A stretch of 64,000 bases of DNA from an uncultured Tenacibaculum sp. (GCA_947496185.1 CANMCD010000013.1:1-64000); one strand, 5' to 3'. Positions 17,910 through 27,045 are shown, numbered from the stretch's first letter. Notes: generated by a model not told the origin, from the letters alone. Program-made: numbers and translations.

Positions 17910-18598
17910 TTTTTACGGATTTGGTTGCTTTTTTTTTGTACACTAAGATTTATAATGGCACCAAAACCAAGGTTGTCAGTCTGGATGGTTAAGACTTCTT
18001 TCTTATTTTCTGAAATTTCATTTATGGGGAGTTTTATTCCATACATATATTGCGCGTATAATTCTAAGCTCTTTGATACTGGGTGTGAAAATCCAACCCC
18101 TGTTTTAAATCCAAATAAAGGTTTTATAAAGTCCTTATTGTGGCGTAAATTATAAGTGTTATTATCTAAGGTTTGTGTACCTTGTATTAATAGCTCAGTG
18201 GTAAAAACACCTCTCATATAGATTGACGTTTTATTTTTTATTTTAAATAAAGTAGCGTCAACACCCGTGAAAAATTCTAGGTAATTAAGGTCGTATTCTA
18301 GATACAACACGTTTGTTTTGTCAATATCCGTATATATGTTGGCAGAGGCTCCATAACTGTTAAATCCAGTTCCTATTAGGATACTAAAATTATCGGAAAT
18401 CTTCTTCACGGGAAGTTTCACTCCCATTGACATATAGGTGTTTGTACTAAGCGGATATAGATTGTCAATCCCGTTTCTATTAGAATCTTTATAGTCAAAA
18501 GTAGAGATGCTTTTTCCCCCCTCAAAAATAATTTCTTGACTGTAAGAGTATAAAGAAGATAGTACTATTGTAATAAGTAATAATTGTCTGATAATCAT
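17906..18598 (-). CDS. Outer-membrane beta-barrel protein (230 aa)
   Basis: A signal peptide (ending SLYSYSQ, about residue 21) is followed by alternating amphipathic strands such as TYMSMGVKLPV, FSILIGTGFNSYG and SLELYAQYMYGIKLP, and a strand-like LGFGAIINLSVQ near the end, typical of an 8-10-strand barrel. I cannot assign a named family; small PorP/SprF-like and OmpW-like barrels are alternatives. ATGA overlaps join it to the upstream T9SS cargo gene and to the downstream repeat protein. The context suggests it helps export or anchor the giant repeat proteins. Confidence 0.7.
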   Translation of the reverse strand: MIIRQLLLITIVLSSLYSYSQEIIFEGGKSISTFDYKDSNRNGIDNLYPLSTNTYMSMGVKLPVKKISDNFSILIGTGFNSYGASANIYTDIDKTNVLYLEYDLNYLEFFTGVDATLFKIKNKTSIYMRGVFTTELLIQGTQTLDNNTYNLRHNKDFIKPLFGFKTGVGFSHPVSKSLELYAQYMYGIKLPINEISENKKEVLTIQTDNLGFGAIINLSVQKKSNQIRKK

Positions 18599-19101
18599 TT
18601 TTCTTTAATTATATTGGTTGTAAATCTCTTGTTACCACTATGAATACTTAGCATATAGTAGGCACTTGCTAGTTCGCTTAGGTCTATTGTTACTGTGGTA
18701 CTAGGTTTGTGATTTTTAGTGATTAATTTTCTTCCTAAAAGATCAAAAACAAAAACACTGATTTTTGAAGTTATTTCTTCATCGAATAAAATGGTCAGTT
18801 CTCCATTAACTATAGGATTAGGAAAAACAGTTGCCTTCAAGTTGTTAATAAACAGTTTGCTTTTTGATGGTTTTATATCTGTTGTAAGCATTTGTAAAAA
18901 ACCTTGTCTAATAGAAATACCATTTTTTTTAAAGGAACCAATTACACTTGCTTGTCCAATACTTTGTTGTATTAAAAGTTTATTTTTTTTTAGTAAGCGA
19001 GAACTTCCTCCCATGCTTATGGTAGAACGTTGTATGTATTGTGCAGTTATAGTGATAGATAGAAAGAATGTGCTATAAAAAATTACATAATGTTTTTTCA
19101 T
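18595..19101 (-). CDS. Small T9SS type A sorting-domain protein (168 aa)
   Basis: It has a signal peptide (ending TITAQ), a short N-terminal segment with IQQSIGQASVIGSFKKNG and IRQGFLQM (a recurrent motif in small Bacteroidota T9SS proteins), and a full type A C-terminal sorting domain: ATVFPNPIVNGELTI, ISVFVFDLLGRKL, and IDLSELASAYYMLSI. With almost no cargo beyond the sorting domain, it could act as an outer-surface adaptor for the proteins encoded downstream. First gene of the four-gene operon. Confidence 0.8.
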   Translation of the reverse strand: MKKHYVIFYSTFFLSITITAQYIQRSTISMGGSSRLLKKNKLLIQQSIGQASVIGSFKKNGISIRQGFLQMLTTDIKPSKSKLFINNLKATVFPNPIVNGELTILFDEEITSKISVFVFDLLGRKLITKNHKPSTTVTIDLSELASAYYMLSIHSGNKRFTTNIIKEK

Positions 19102-19740
19102 TCTTTAAAGTTTAAATGGTTTTGGGTATCTAAAATTCAGATAAACAGAGGAGAGGTCTATTGCTAGGTTTTTTGCCTTGAGTTGATTTGGTGGCGAGTA
19201 TATTTTTATATATAGCGGTTTTGTTCTTAAAAAAACATTGATTACCACTCTTTGAGTAATGTTGAGCATAGATATTTAAATTTAGTATTGATTCCCCCTT
19301 TAATACTTATAAGAATGTGAACAGCTTATAAGCAATTATTATGTCCGATTGATACATACCTGTTTTTTAAAGCTAATAACTTGTGGAGATGTAGTTGGTC
19401 ATAATTTATAATTGGCAAATGTCATAAGTATCTATTAGAAAAAATATATCATTGTATATCACTTAAGAAGTATTGTGATTAAAAGGGGGGATGTGATTAG
19501 TTGTAGTGTATTGTCAGAGTTTTTTTCAATTTTTAACTTTCTATATGAGATATGAATAATTTACTATATAATACTCTTTAAAAAAAGTAATATAAAAGAT
19601 AAACACAATCAATCTATTTGGATAGGTTTTTACAAAATATAGTAACTAAGGTGTCGTTGATTTTATATCAGGTTTTTAATTTTTGCAACAGATGATTTTT
19701 TTTTTCGTTCCTACTTAAGAACCTAAAACAATATAAACAG
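19102..19740. other. Gene-free stretch between divergent genes
   Basis: About 640 bp hold no supportable ORF. For the peptidase gene at 19741 a possible promoter is TTG at 19657-19659 followed 17 nt later by TAATTTTTG at 19677-19685 (one extra base in the box). No box was recognised for the minus-strand repeat-protein operon. Confidence 0.4.
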
Positions 19741-20700
19741 ATGAAAAATTTGAAATATTTATTTTTATTGGTATCATTTATGAAGGTAATTAATACCTTT
19801 TCTCAAGACGATAAAAGGTTAACGTTAAAAGAAACCGATCATTTAATAGATAATATTGGACAAGTACTTCAACAAGTGTATTTTGATTCCATTAAGTCAA
19901 AAAAATTGATAAAGGACTTAAATAAAAGGCTTCGTAAAAAACAATTTTATGATATGCCAAAAGATTTATTACTTAAAAAGTTAACGAATGTAATGAGAGA
20001 AAATACTAATGACGTCCATTTTTTTATTGGTAAGGATAAAAAAGAAAAGAAAGGAGGAACTTCAAAAAAGTTGAATAAAATAAACTATAATGGAGGCTTT
20101 ACGGAAGTGAAAATATTAGAAAACAATATAGGTTATATTAAATGGGATAGGTGTATTGCAAATGATGAAGCTTTTAGTAAAATTAAAAATGCGCTTGAAT
20201 TTGTCAAGGGGTGTGAATATTTAGTATTTGATATTAGTAATAACCCTGGGGGAGATGGAAGAAGCTCTGGGTTTATTAACCAACACTTGTATAAAGATAA
20301 TTCTTACCAAAAATTATTGGTAAAACGCTGTTTTGGAGAAAAAGAATGGTATCAAAGTGAAGTCCCTTATAATTATTCTGATGGCCCCAAATTTTACGAC
20401 ATACCTGTATATGTTTTAGTTTCAGAAAATACAGGTTCAGCAGCTGAATATTTTGCATTTATTGCTCAAGAAATGAAAAGAGCAACCATCCTAGGAAAGA
20501 AAACAGCGGGCGCTGGAAATCCCGTAGCTAGAGCTAGTTTTGGTGAATTTTTTATGTACATTCCTACTTGTGAAATAAAAACAATTAATGAAAAGTCGAT
20601 AGAGGCGAAGGGGGTAAGTCCAGACATAGTACTAACCTCAAAAGATTGGCTAAAAGAATCAGTTGGTATTATTTCAAAAACTAAGAAACAATCAATTTAA
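19741..20700 (+). CDS. S41 family secreted peptidase
   Basis: The 319-residue protein has a probable signal peptide (ending INTFSQ) and one S41 domain. There is an N-terminal helical part, a VKILENNIGYIKWDR strand, VFDISNNPGGDGRSSGF, the nucleophile Ser233 in TGSAAEYFAF, and ILGKKTAGAGNP. The Lys of the canonical C-terminal-processing-peptidase GKG motif is Ala here, so it belongs with the IRBP/tricorn-like branch of S41. It has no PDZ domain and is shorter than CtpA-type enzymes. It is monocistronic, and rpsA downstream has its own promoter. Confidence 0.85.
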   Translation: MKNLKYLFLLVSFMKVINTFSQDDKRLTLKETDHLIDNIGQVLQQVYFDSIKSKKLIKDLNKRLRKKQFYDMPKDLLLKKLTNVMRENTNDVHFFIGKDKKEKKGGTSKKLNKINYNGGFTEVKILENNIGYIKWDRCIANDEAFSKIKNALEFVKGCEYLVFDISNNPGGDGRSSGFINQHLYKDNSYQKLLVKRCFGEKEWYQSEVPYNYSDGPKFYDIPVYVLVSENTGSAAEYFAFIAQEMKRATILGKKTAGAGNPVARASFGEFFMYIPTCEIKTINEKSIEAKGVSPDIVLTSKDWLKESVGIISKTKKQSI

Positions 20701-20756
20701 TACTTACTATGTATTGAGTTTACCTTTGATTGTTAGGTCAAATAATTAAAATTCAC

Positions 20757-20764
20757 TACATTTG
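20757..20764 (+). promoter_or_regulatory. rpsA promoter -7 box
   Basis: TACATTTG matches TAnnTTTG, with TTG at 20730-20732 as a possible -33 element (24-nt spacing, slightly long). A second match, TACCTTTG, lies at 20721-20728. The resulting leader of about 110 nt contains a CAGATTTAAA / TTTAAAATCTG inverted repeat that could fold for S1 autoregulation, which is inference. Confidence 0.5.
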
Positions 20765-20883
20765 CAGGCCTTTTTACGAGAACAGATTTAAAAAGGATAT
20801 ATCATTTTTATTAAGTTTAATTTCTCTTGGCGTTAGTATCGTTTAAAATCTGACTAACAAAAAGATACAAATTTTATTCAGAC

Positions 20884-22656
20884 ATGTCTGAAGAAACAAA
20901 AAACACAGCAACAGAAGCTGTAAATCCAGCAGAATTTTTAGCAAACTTTAATTGGCACAAATATGAAGAAGGTATTGAGGCTGTTGATGAAGCTAAATTA
21001 AAAGAATTTGAAACTGCTTTAGAAGGAACTGTAGGTTTTGTAAATGAGCGTGATGTTATCGAAGGATTAGTGGTTCGTATCACTGATAGAGATGCTATCA
21101 TCGATATCAATTCTAAATCAGAAGGAGTAATTTCATTGAATGAATTCCGTTACAATCCAAATTTAGCTGTTGGTGATAAAGTAGAAGTATTAGTTGACAA
21201 AAGAGAAGATTCTTCTGGACAATTAGTATTATCTCACAAAAAAGCCCGTGTAATTAAAGCTTGGGATAGAGTAAACAACGCTCATGAAACAGGAGAAATC
21301 GTTAACGGTTTTGTGAAGTGTAGAACTCGTGGAGGTATGATTGTAGACGTATTTGGTATTGAAGCTTTCTTACCAGGTTCTCAAATTGATGTGAAACCTA
21401 TACGTGACTACGATCAGTATGTAGAAAAAACTATGGAATTCAAAGTTGTTAAGATCAACCATGAATTTAAGAATGTAGTAGTTTCTCATAAAGCGTTAAT
21501 CGAGGCTGACCTTGAAGATCAAAAACGAGAAATTATTGGACAATTAGAAAAAGGACAAGTATTAGAAGGGGTTGTGAAAAACGTTACTTCTTATGGAGTA
21601 TTTGTTGACTTAGGTGGTGTTGATGGATTAATCCACATTACTGATTTGTCTTGGTCTCGTATTAACCATCCAAACGAGGTGGTAGAGTTAGACCAAAAAT
21701 TAAACGTTGTTATCTTAGATTTCGATGATAATAAGTCTAGAATTCAATTAGGATTAAAGCAATTATCAGCGCACCCATGGGAAGCATTAAATGCTGAATT
21801 GAAAGTAGGTGATAATATCAAAGGTAAAGTAGTAGTATTAGCTGACTATGGAGCATTTGTAGAAGTAGAAGATGGTGTTGAAGGTTTAATTCACGTATCT
21901 GAAATGTCTTGGTCTACGCACTTACGTTCTGCACAAGATTTCGTACAAGTAGGAGATGAGATTGAAGCTCAAATTTTGACATTAGATCGTGAAGAGCGTA
22001 AAATGTCTTTAGGTATGAAGCAATTACATCCAGATCCTTGGACAGATATTACGACCAAATATCCTGTTAGTTCAACACACACTGGTACGGTACGTAATTA
22101 CACTAACTTCGGTGTGTTTATCGAATTAGAAGAAGGTATCGATGGTTTAGTATACATCTCTGATTTATCTTGGACTAAGAAAATTAAGCACCCATCTGAT
22201 TTTGTTACTGTAGGTGACAAGTTAGAGGTACAAGTATTAGAATTAGACGTAGAAAACCGTAAGTTAAACCTTGGTCATAAGCAGACGCAAGATAACCCAT
22301 GGAATGCTCATGAAGTAACATATACTATCGGATCGATTCATGACGGTACTATTAGAGAGAAGAATGACAAAGGCGCTACTGTTGTATTTGCTGATGGTGT
22401 AGAGGCATTTGCACCAACTCGTTTCTTAGATAAAGAAGATGGAGGAAAATTAGCGAAAGGAGATGCTGTACAATTCCAAGTAGTTGAATTTAGTAAAGAA
22501 TACCGTAGAATTGTTGTTTCTCATTCTTCAATCTTTAGAGAAGAAGAGCAAAAGAATGTAAAAGCAGCTGCTAAGAAAGCTAAAGAAGTAGAAAAAACTA
22601 CTTTAGGTGATATCGGTGGATTAGCTGAATTGAAGAAAAAAATGGAAGGGAAGTAA
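20884..22656 (+). CDS. rpsA: 30S ribosomal protein S1
   Basis: The 590-residue protein has six S1 RNA-binding repeats. The best conserved are repeats 3-5 (about residues 225-460), each with the pattern YGVFVDLGGVDGLIHITDLSW. The N-terminal segment before the first repeat is longer than in E. coli, and the C-terminus is a Lys-rich tail ending GLAELKKKMEGK. S1 unfolds mRNA at the ribosome; in Bacteroidota, which use few Shine-Dalgarno sites, it is still essential. A copy of the last 34 codons is found at 24015-24116. Confidence 0.97.
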   Translation: MSEETKNTATEAVNPAEFLANFNWHKYEEGIEAVDEAKLKEFETALEGTVGFVNERDVIEGLVVRITDRDAIIDINSKSEGVISLNEFRYNPNLAVGDKVEVLVDKREDSSGQLVLSHKKARVIKAWDRVNNAHETGEIVNGFVKCRTRGGMIVDVFGIEAFLPGSQIDVKPIRDYDQYVEKTMEFKVVKINHEFKNVVVSHKALIEADLEDQKREIIGQLEKGQVLEGVVKNVTSYGVFVDLGGVDGLIHITDLSWSRINHPNEVVELDQKLNVVILDFDDNKSRIQLGLKQLSAHPWEALNAELKVGDNIKGKVVVLADYGAFVEVEDGVEGLIHVSEMSWSTHLRSAQDFVQVGDEIEAQILTLDREERKMSLGMKQLHPDPWTDITTKYPVSSTHTGTVRNYTNFGVFIELEEGIDGLVYISDLSWTKKIKHPSDFVTVGDKLEVQVLELDVENRKLNLGHKQTQDNPWNAHEVTYTIGSIHDGTIREKNDKGATVVFADGVEAFAPTRFLDKEDGGKLAKGDAVQFQVVEFSKEYRRIVVSHSSIFREEEQKNVKAAAKKAKEVEKTTLGDIGGLAELKKKMEGK

Positions 22657-22690
22657 AAAAAGCTTCACTTTTATAGTATAATAGTAATAA

Positions 22691-22727
22691 AACCGTTGAC
22701 GATTATTGAAACGTCAACGGTTTTTTT
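22691..22727 (+). terminator. rpsA terminator
   Basis: A perfect 11-bp stem (22691-22701 with 22712-22722) has a 10-nt loop and ends in a T-run. Confidence 0.92.
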
Positions 22728-22934
22728 AATTGTTTTATCCAAAGTAAATAAAACGTAAAGCTAGCCTTCAAGTGGTGCCCCCAGAATAAATCTTAATAAA
22801 ATGATGCTATTATTATATAATTTTAATTGAATAAACTTAAAGTAACGTATAATGTAGGATACTTTAAAAAGCTTTACTCAGGTAGGCTTTTTTTGTTTAT
22901 GTTACAGAAATTAATTGTTTAGTTAATTTATATA

Positions 22935-23762
22935 TTATAGATTCGAAATTTTTTCCAAATAAATACCAGTCCTACCCGTATAAAATGAACTGTTAGTTTT
23001 TAGTTCCAAAGACTGTCTTCCGTATACGCTTTTAAGAATCCATTTTCGTACTTGAGATAATTCGTTGATAAAATTATCCGTGTTTGATTGGTTTTGTGTA
23101 GGAGACGAATGGATGGTATTACATTGAAAATTTCTAGTATAAAATGATATATCACCTATCAATTGGTTGCCTGAAGGATGACTAATAAATTTAGTAGTTT
23201 TTACATTTCCATAAAAATTACACCCCCTAACTCCAACAACACCATTTCTATTTATATATAATATTACGTTTGGATCACTACTAAAACTATTACCTTTTAC
23301 AACTCTCCATATTCCTGATAATTCAGTGTTGTTAAACGTATTTGTAGGAGTGTAATTACTGCATACTCCCACGGTGATAAAATCATTCTTAAAAATCCCT
23401 GTATTTCTAATTTTCTTTAGAAGGTAAGTTCTATTATAATACGGGTACCTATATAAAGAATTAATTGGGTAATTTATATGAGATAATGGATATGAGTAGA
23501 GGTTAGATCTATGGAAGTAGCTACTAACGCTATTACAGTTATCCTGTGAAGTCATATTAACTGTTCTATTCTTTTTGGAAAATAAAACCGTTTCCACATC
23601 TTTAATAAAAGATTCATCTAATTCTTCTTTAGTCATTTTTTCATTAGTAACTTCAAGATTTTCATTCAATTGATCTTCAGTTGAACAAGAAAATAAAAAT
23701 AACCCAGTACAAGTAACAAGGGAGAATACTGTTAATTTAAAAAGTGCTTTAATTGATTTCAT
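22935..23762 (-). CDS. Lipoprotein of unknown function, paralogue A
   Basis: The frame is open to 23810, but the ATG at 23762 begins a clear lipoprotein signal (MKSIKALFKLTVFSLVTC..., then FLFSCS). It is the same start as in its paralogue at 24246-25067. The mature part has a conserved acidic N-terminal linker (NEKMTKEELDESFIKDVETVLF), a YPINSLYRYPYYNRTYLLKK stretch, a GIWRVVKGN strand, and NVILYINRNGVVGVRGCNFYGN, which recalls lipocalin-like or META-like beta folds. No known family is recognised. It is monocistronic, with a direct-repeat element about 100 bp upstream. Confidence 0.7.
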   Translation of the reverse strand: MKSIKALFKLTVFSLVTCTGLFLFSCSTEDQLNENLEVTNEKMTKEELDESFIKDVETVLFSKKNRTVNMTSQDNCNSVSSYFHRSNLYSYPLSHINYPINSLYRYPYYNRTYLLKKIRNTGIFKNDFITVGVCSNYTPTNTFNNTELSGIWRVVKGNSFSSDPNVILYINRNGVVGVRGCNFYGNVKTTKFISHPSGNQLIGDISFYTRNFQCNTIHSSPTQNQSNTDNFINELSQVRKWILKSVYGRQSLELKTNSSFYTGRTGIYLEKISNL

Positions 23763-23859
23763 GTTTGAATTAATTTGATTAAAATTAAATTGTAACAGGA
23801 TGTTAAACAAATACTTGAAGGAGGTTGGACAAATATATATATAAGAAGTATTTGAAAAA

Positions 23860-23880
23860 CTTGTTTAACAATAGTTTAAC
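23860..23880. promoter_or_regulatory. Direct-repeat element upstream of lipoprotein A
   Basis: GTTTAAC occurs twice with an 11-bp period, preceded by CTT, 98 bp upstream of the ATG at 23762. The same arrangement lies at the same distance from lipoprotein B. One-turn direct repeats are typical response-regulator sites; the regulator is unknown. Confidence 0.4.
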
Positions 23881-24014
23881 CAAAAGATTGTTTATGTGTG
23901 AAATATATTAAAAAAATAAGGTTTAATTAATAATTATTTAAGAGTTTTTGGTTTTGGTTATAATGTGTATTTTGTTGTTTTTGAAGGTTTCTATTAGTAA
24001 ATGAATCAATTTTT

Positions 24015-24116
24015 TTTAGAGAAGAAACGAAAAAGAAAGTAAAAGAAGTAGTAAAAACTACTTTAGATAACATCGATGGCTTAGCTGAATTAAATAAAAA
24101 ATTGATAGGAAACTAA
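24015..24116 (+). pseudogene. Relic copy of the 3' end of rpsA
   Basis: Thirty-three codons plus a stop align in frame with the end of rpsA: FREETKKKVKEVVKTTL, then DNIDGLAELNKKLIGN, against the real FREEEQ...EKTTLGDIGGLAELKKKMEGK, with a short internal deletion. A terminator like that of rpsA follows at 24136. It has no upstream coding part and no start. It most likely marks a tandem duplication that copied the rpsA tail together with the adjacent lipoprotein gene. Confidence 0.85.
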
Positions 24117-24135
24117 AATTCATTCTTATTATATG

Positions 24136-24175
24136 AAAAGCCGTTAATGATTTAATCATCAACGGCTTTTTTTAA
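24136..24175 (+). terminator. Duplicated rpsA-type terminator
   Basis: AAAAGCCGTT pairs with AACGGCTTTT (24136-24145 with 24161-24170), with ATGA/TCAT pairing inside and a T-run after it. It sits at the same place relative to the relic tail as the real rpsA terminator. Confidence 0.8.
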
Positions 24176-24245
24176 TAATAACTTTCTGTAATAAGCTTTT
24201 TTAGCTTATTTACATTGAAATATACACACTGTTATATCGATATAT

Positions 24246-25067
24246 TTATAAATTAGACATTTTTTGTAAGTATAGATCTGCTGCACCTGGAAAATACGAA
24301 TCTTCCGTTGTTAGTTCTAGGTATTGTCCTTTAACTCTCCATTTTTTTACCTGAGCTAGTTCTTTGATAAATTTATTTATTTTAGTTTGTTCGTTTGATC
24401 CACAATTATTAGATGTTGCTGCACGAACTCCATTTGTATTAAAACCTACATCTCCTCTTTTGTGGTTTCTATAAGAATAATCAGAAAAACCAGAAGTTCT
24501 TATATTTCCATAGATATTGCAACTTCTAATTCCTACAATATCATTTTTATAGATATATAATATGATGTTTGAATTTCGTTCAACATTATTCCCTTCAATA
24601 ACTTTCCATTTTCCTACGAGCTCAGAGTTTGCTAATGTTTTTACAGGAACAATACTGTTACTACATGTACCTATAGTCCTAAAATCGTTTCTATAATTAC
24701 CTGTATTTTTCGTTTTTTTTAGGAGATAAGTTTTGTTTTGATAAACAAACTTATAAAAAGAATTTATCGGATAATTTTTATAAAACCATGAATAACTACG
24801 AATCTCTGTCATTTGTATAAACTTAGAAACATTACTACAATTGTAACGAGAAGACATGTTATTACGTTTGCTTTTTTGCGTAAACAAAACATCTTCAATG
24901 TCCACTAGAGATGATTCATCTATTTTGTCTTCAGTGATTTCTTCATTGTTAACTTCTATGTTTTCATTTAATAAGTCCTCATTACCAGTACATGAGGTGA
25001 AAATAACTCCTTGTATAACAAGCACTGTCAATACAGTTAATTTAAATAATGATTTAATTGATTTCAT
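24246..25067 (-). CDS. Lipoprotein of unknown function, paralogue B
   Basis: The 273-residue protein starts MKSIKSLFKLTVLTVLVI and has a lipobox before Cys (IFTSCTG). It matches paralogue A along its whole length: EEITEDKIDESSLVDIEDVLF, YPINSFYKFVYQNKTYLLKK, LVGKWKVIEGN, NIILYIYKNDIVGIRSCNIYGN, and the final LYLQKMSNL. The middle and C-terminal parts differ by short indels. Function is unknown. The two genes with their upstream repeats form a tandem duplication separated by the rpsA relic. Confidence 0.7.
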   Translation of the reverse strand: MKSIKSLFKLTVLTVLVIQGVIFTSCTGNEDLLNENIEVNNEEITEDKIDESSLVDIEDVLFTQKSKRNNMSSRYNCSNVSKFIQMTEIRSYSWFYKNYPINSFYKFVYQNKTYLLKKTKNTGNYRNDFRTIGTCSNSIVPVKTLANSELVGKWKVIEGNNVERNSNIILYIYKNDIVGIRSCNIYGNIRTSGFSDYSYRNHKRGDVGFNTNGVRAATSNNCGSNEQTKINKFIKELAQVKKWRVKGQYLELTTEDSYFPGAADLYLQKMSNL

Positions 25068-25163
25068 GTTTGAATTAATTTTGATTGTAATTAAAAAAAT
25101 ACAACATAATGTATAATATTTGTGGAGTTGAGGTAAATATATACATAAGTGATATTTCGAAAA

Positions 25164-25184
25164 CTTGTTTAACTTTTATTTAAC
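25164..25184. promoter_or_regulatory. Direct-repeat element upstream of lipoprotein B
   Basis: GTTTAAC then ATTTAAC with an 11-bp period, 97 bp upstream of the ATG at 25067, is equivalent to the element at 23860. Confidence 0.4.
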
Positions 25185-25317
25185 AAGAAAGCTTTTAAAT
25201 GTGAATAAAGTTAAAATAGGGTTGTTTTTTACTAGTTCTTTTTTAGTGAAAATGTTTTTTTTAGCTTAGAGCTAAACTCTCAATAAATAGTAAAAGTACT
25301 TTTGTAGTATAAAAAAA

Positions 25318-25989
25318 TTAGTTGATGAGTACTTTAATTTTCTTTTTAGAGTGTTTGTTTTCAGGATTGATAGCCAATGCTTTTTTGTAATAGTTAATTG
25401 CTTTTAGCGTATCGTTATTTTTGAGATAGGCATCTGCTAAGCTATCATAAGTGTTTGAATTATTTGGATATAATGCAATATTAATCCTAAACAATTGAAT
25501 AGCCATTTCAATATTGTTATTACGTAAATATTTGTACCCTTGTCCATTAATAATCCGTCTATTAATAATTGGGTTTAAACTATCTTTTTTTTGAATTCTT
25601 AAGTATCCTTCCAACGCTTTGTCATAATTATTTTCTGATAAATATTCACTTGGGGTTTTCTCACCATCTTTTAATTTATCAAATACGTAGCTTTTCCCTT
25701 TGTGCTCTGTTTTTTCAGCTAATTGTATTTTTTCCTGTGAAGGATAAAAAATTAATTTTTCATTCATATCTTTTACGTAAAAAGTACTATCGTTTACTTT
25801 TAACGGAATTATATTTTTTTGTCGCCATTTTAAGTTCATATACCCCTCAACAAAAGAAACTTCGATTATCTCGTTTGCATTGAAGTAATATCTACCTTTG
25901 GTTTTTTCCATGAACTCTGAATCATTAATAGGCTTATTACATCCAATTGATATGAGTAAGCTTAACCAAACAATATATTTAGATTTCAT
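25318..25989 (-). CDS. TPR-containing lipoprotein
   Basis: A short lipoprotein signal (MKSKYIVWLSLLISIGC) is followed by a beta-rich region of about 85 residues (GRYYFNANEIIEVSFVEGYMNLKW, as in domains appended to some Bacteroidota hydrolases) and then about three TPR units (residues 110-215), with NNDTLKAINYYKKALAINPENK as the last. It is likely periplasmic, outer-membrane or surface anchored, serving as a scaffold. The frame overlaps no other gene. No operon partner. Confidence 0.75.
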   Translation of the reverse strand: MKSKYIVWLSLLISIGCNKPINDSEFMEKTKGRYYFNANEIIEVSFVEGYMNLKWRQKNIIPLKVNDSTFYVKDMNEKLIFYPSQEKIQLAEKTEHKGKSYVFDKLKDGEKTPSEYLSENNYDKALEGYLRIQKKDSLNPIINRRIINGQGYKYLRNNNIEMAIQLFRINIALYPNNSNTYDSLADAYLKNNDTLKAINYYKKALAINPENKHSKKKIKVLIN

Positions 25990-26340
25990 AAGTGAAGTGT
26001 TGTTTGATGGTATTATACCAAAGTTAATTATAATTTTTATATCTATAAGAGTAAAGGTATAGGATTAATAAGCAATTTGCCTATTCCCTTAACAAATCAA
26101 AAAGTATGCTTATAGGTATTTATAAAGTAATTGATGTTTTACTACAGAGATAAGAATCGTTATGAATAGGAATTAATAGACTAGTTACTTTATTGAAAAT
26201 GTTAACAACTAAAATGTTTTAACAAACAAGTATGGTGTTTTAACAAATGAGTTTTAATATTGGTAAAAAAGAGTTAAATATATTATATGAATTCTTCTTT
26301 TATTTAATTTTAAGCAAACCATTTATAAAAACTACTTATT
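25990..26340. other. Intergenic region with TGTTTTAACAAA repeats
   Basis: The 12-mer TGTTTTAACAAA occurs at 26215-26226 and 26236-26247 (21-bp spacing), and a shorter TGTTAACAAC lies at 26200-26209, 95-140 bp upstream of the gene at 26341. This looks like a multi-site operator on one face of the helix. No ORF or -7 box is convincing in the rest. Confidence 0.4.
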
Positions 26341-27045
26341 ATGTCTTCACTATCGAATAGGTCTTTTTTGAGTAGATTGGGGAATGCTCAAAAAATAAAA
26401 ATCATCGTAAGTAATTTCAAAGGTTACAAACCTCCTGTTGAAAATGCTTCTGTAAAGTCATTAGAAGAATCAATTATAGCGATGACAAACCTACAAACTA
26501 AATATGATCAAGCAATAGCAATGTATTTAATTAAAACAAAACTACGTAAAGGGATTTTTTTAGAAAATGAGGACGGAATAGATAAGCGTATGTCATTGAT
26601 TATATTATTTGTAGTCACATTGAAAGGAAAAGAAAGTTTTGAAGCCATACAAATTGGAAACCTTATAAATAAAATAAGATGTCAAGTTACATTCAACCCC
26701 ATGTTAGAAGACGAATTGGCAAGAATTAGTCAGATTGAGCGAAATTATGCTAGTAGTGTGTCAGATTTTAAGCAAATTATAGCGATTCTATTTTCCTTTG
26801 AAGAAGACCATAGCCCCCCAAATACATTATTGTCTTTTGGTGCTTTAAAGAAGCTTGTTGAACAGGTAGAAAAAAGTACAGTAGAAGTGGATAAGGCATT
26901 AAATATTTTAAAACCGATTATTGAAGAAAGGAGGGAAGATTTTGCAATTTTAAAAGCTCAGGTACAAACTATTAAAAACTTTATTAAAGCTCAGTATGGA
27001 CGTAAGTCCAGTGAGTATAAACAAATAAAAGGATTATCAGTCTAG
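26341..27045 (+). CDS. Hypothetical helical cytosolic protein (234 aa)
   Basis: I do not recognise this protein. It has no signal peptide or membrane segment and is mostly helical. A first helical region is at about 40-130 (SLEESIIAMTNLQTKYDQAIAMYLIKT), and a charged coiled-coil-like C-terminus runs from about 165 (FGALKKLVEQVEKSTVEVDKAL to the end). The gene stands alone between two non-coding regions. The upstream repeats suggest specific regulation. Confidence 0.65.
   Translation: MSSLSNRSFLSRLGNAQKIKIIVSNFKGYKPPVENASVKSLEESIIAMTNLQTKYDQAIAMYLIKTKLRKGIFLENEDGIDKRMSLIILFVVTLKGKESFEAIQIGNLINKIRCQVTFNPMLEDELARISQIERNYASSVSDFKQIIAILFSFEEDHSPPNTLLSFGALKKLVEQVEKSTVEVDKALNILKPIIEERREDFAILKAQVQTIKNFIKAQYGRKSSEYKQIKGLSV

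Noticed and set aside
24001-24060. ATG at 24001 as the start of a small gene over the rpsA relic
   Set aside because: It is in a different frame from the rpsA-like codons and closes quickly. The relic has no start of its own.
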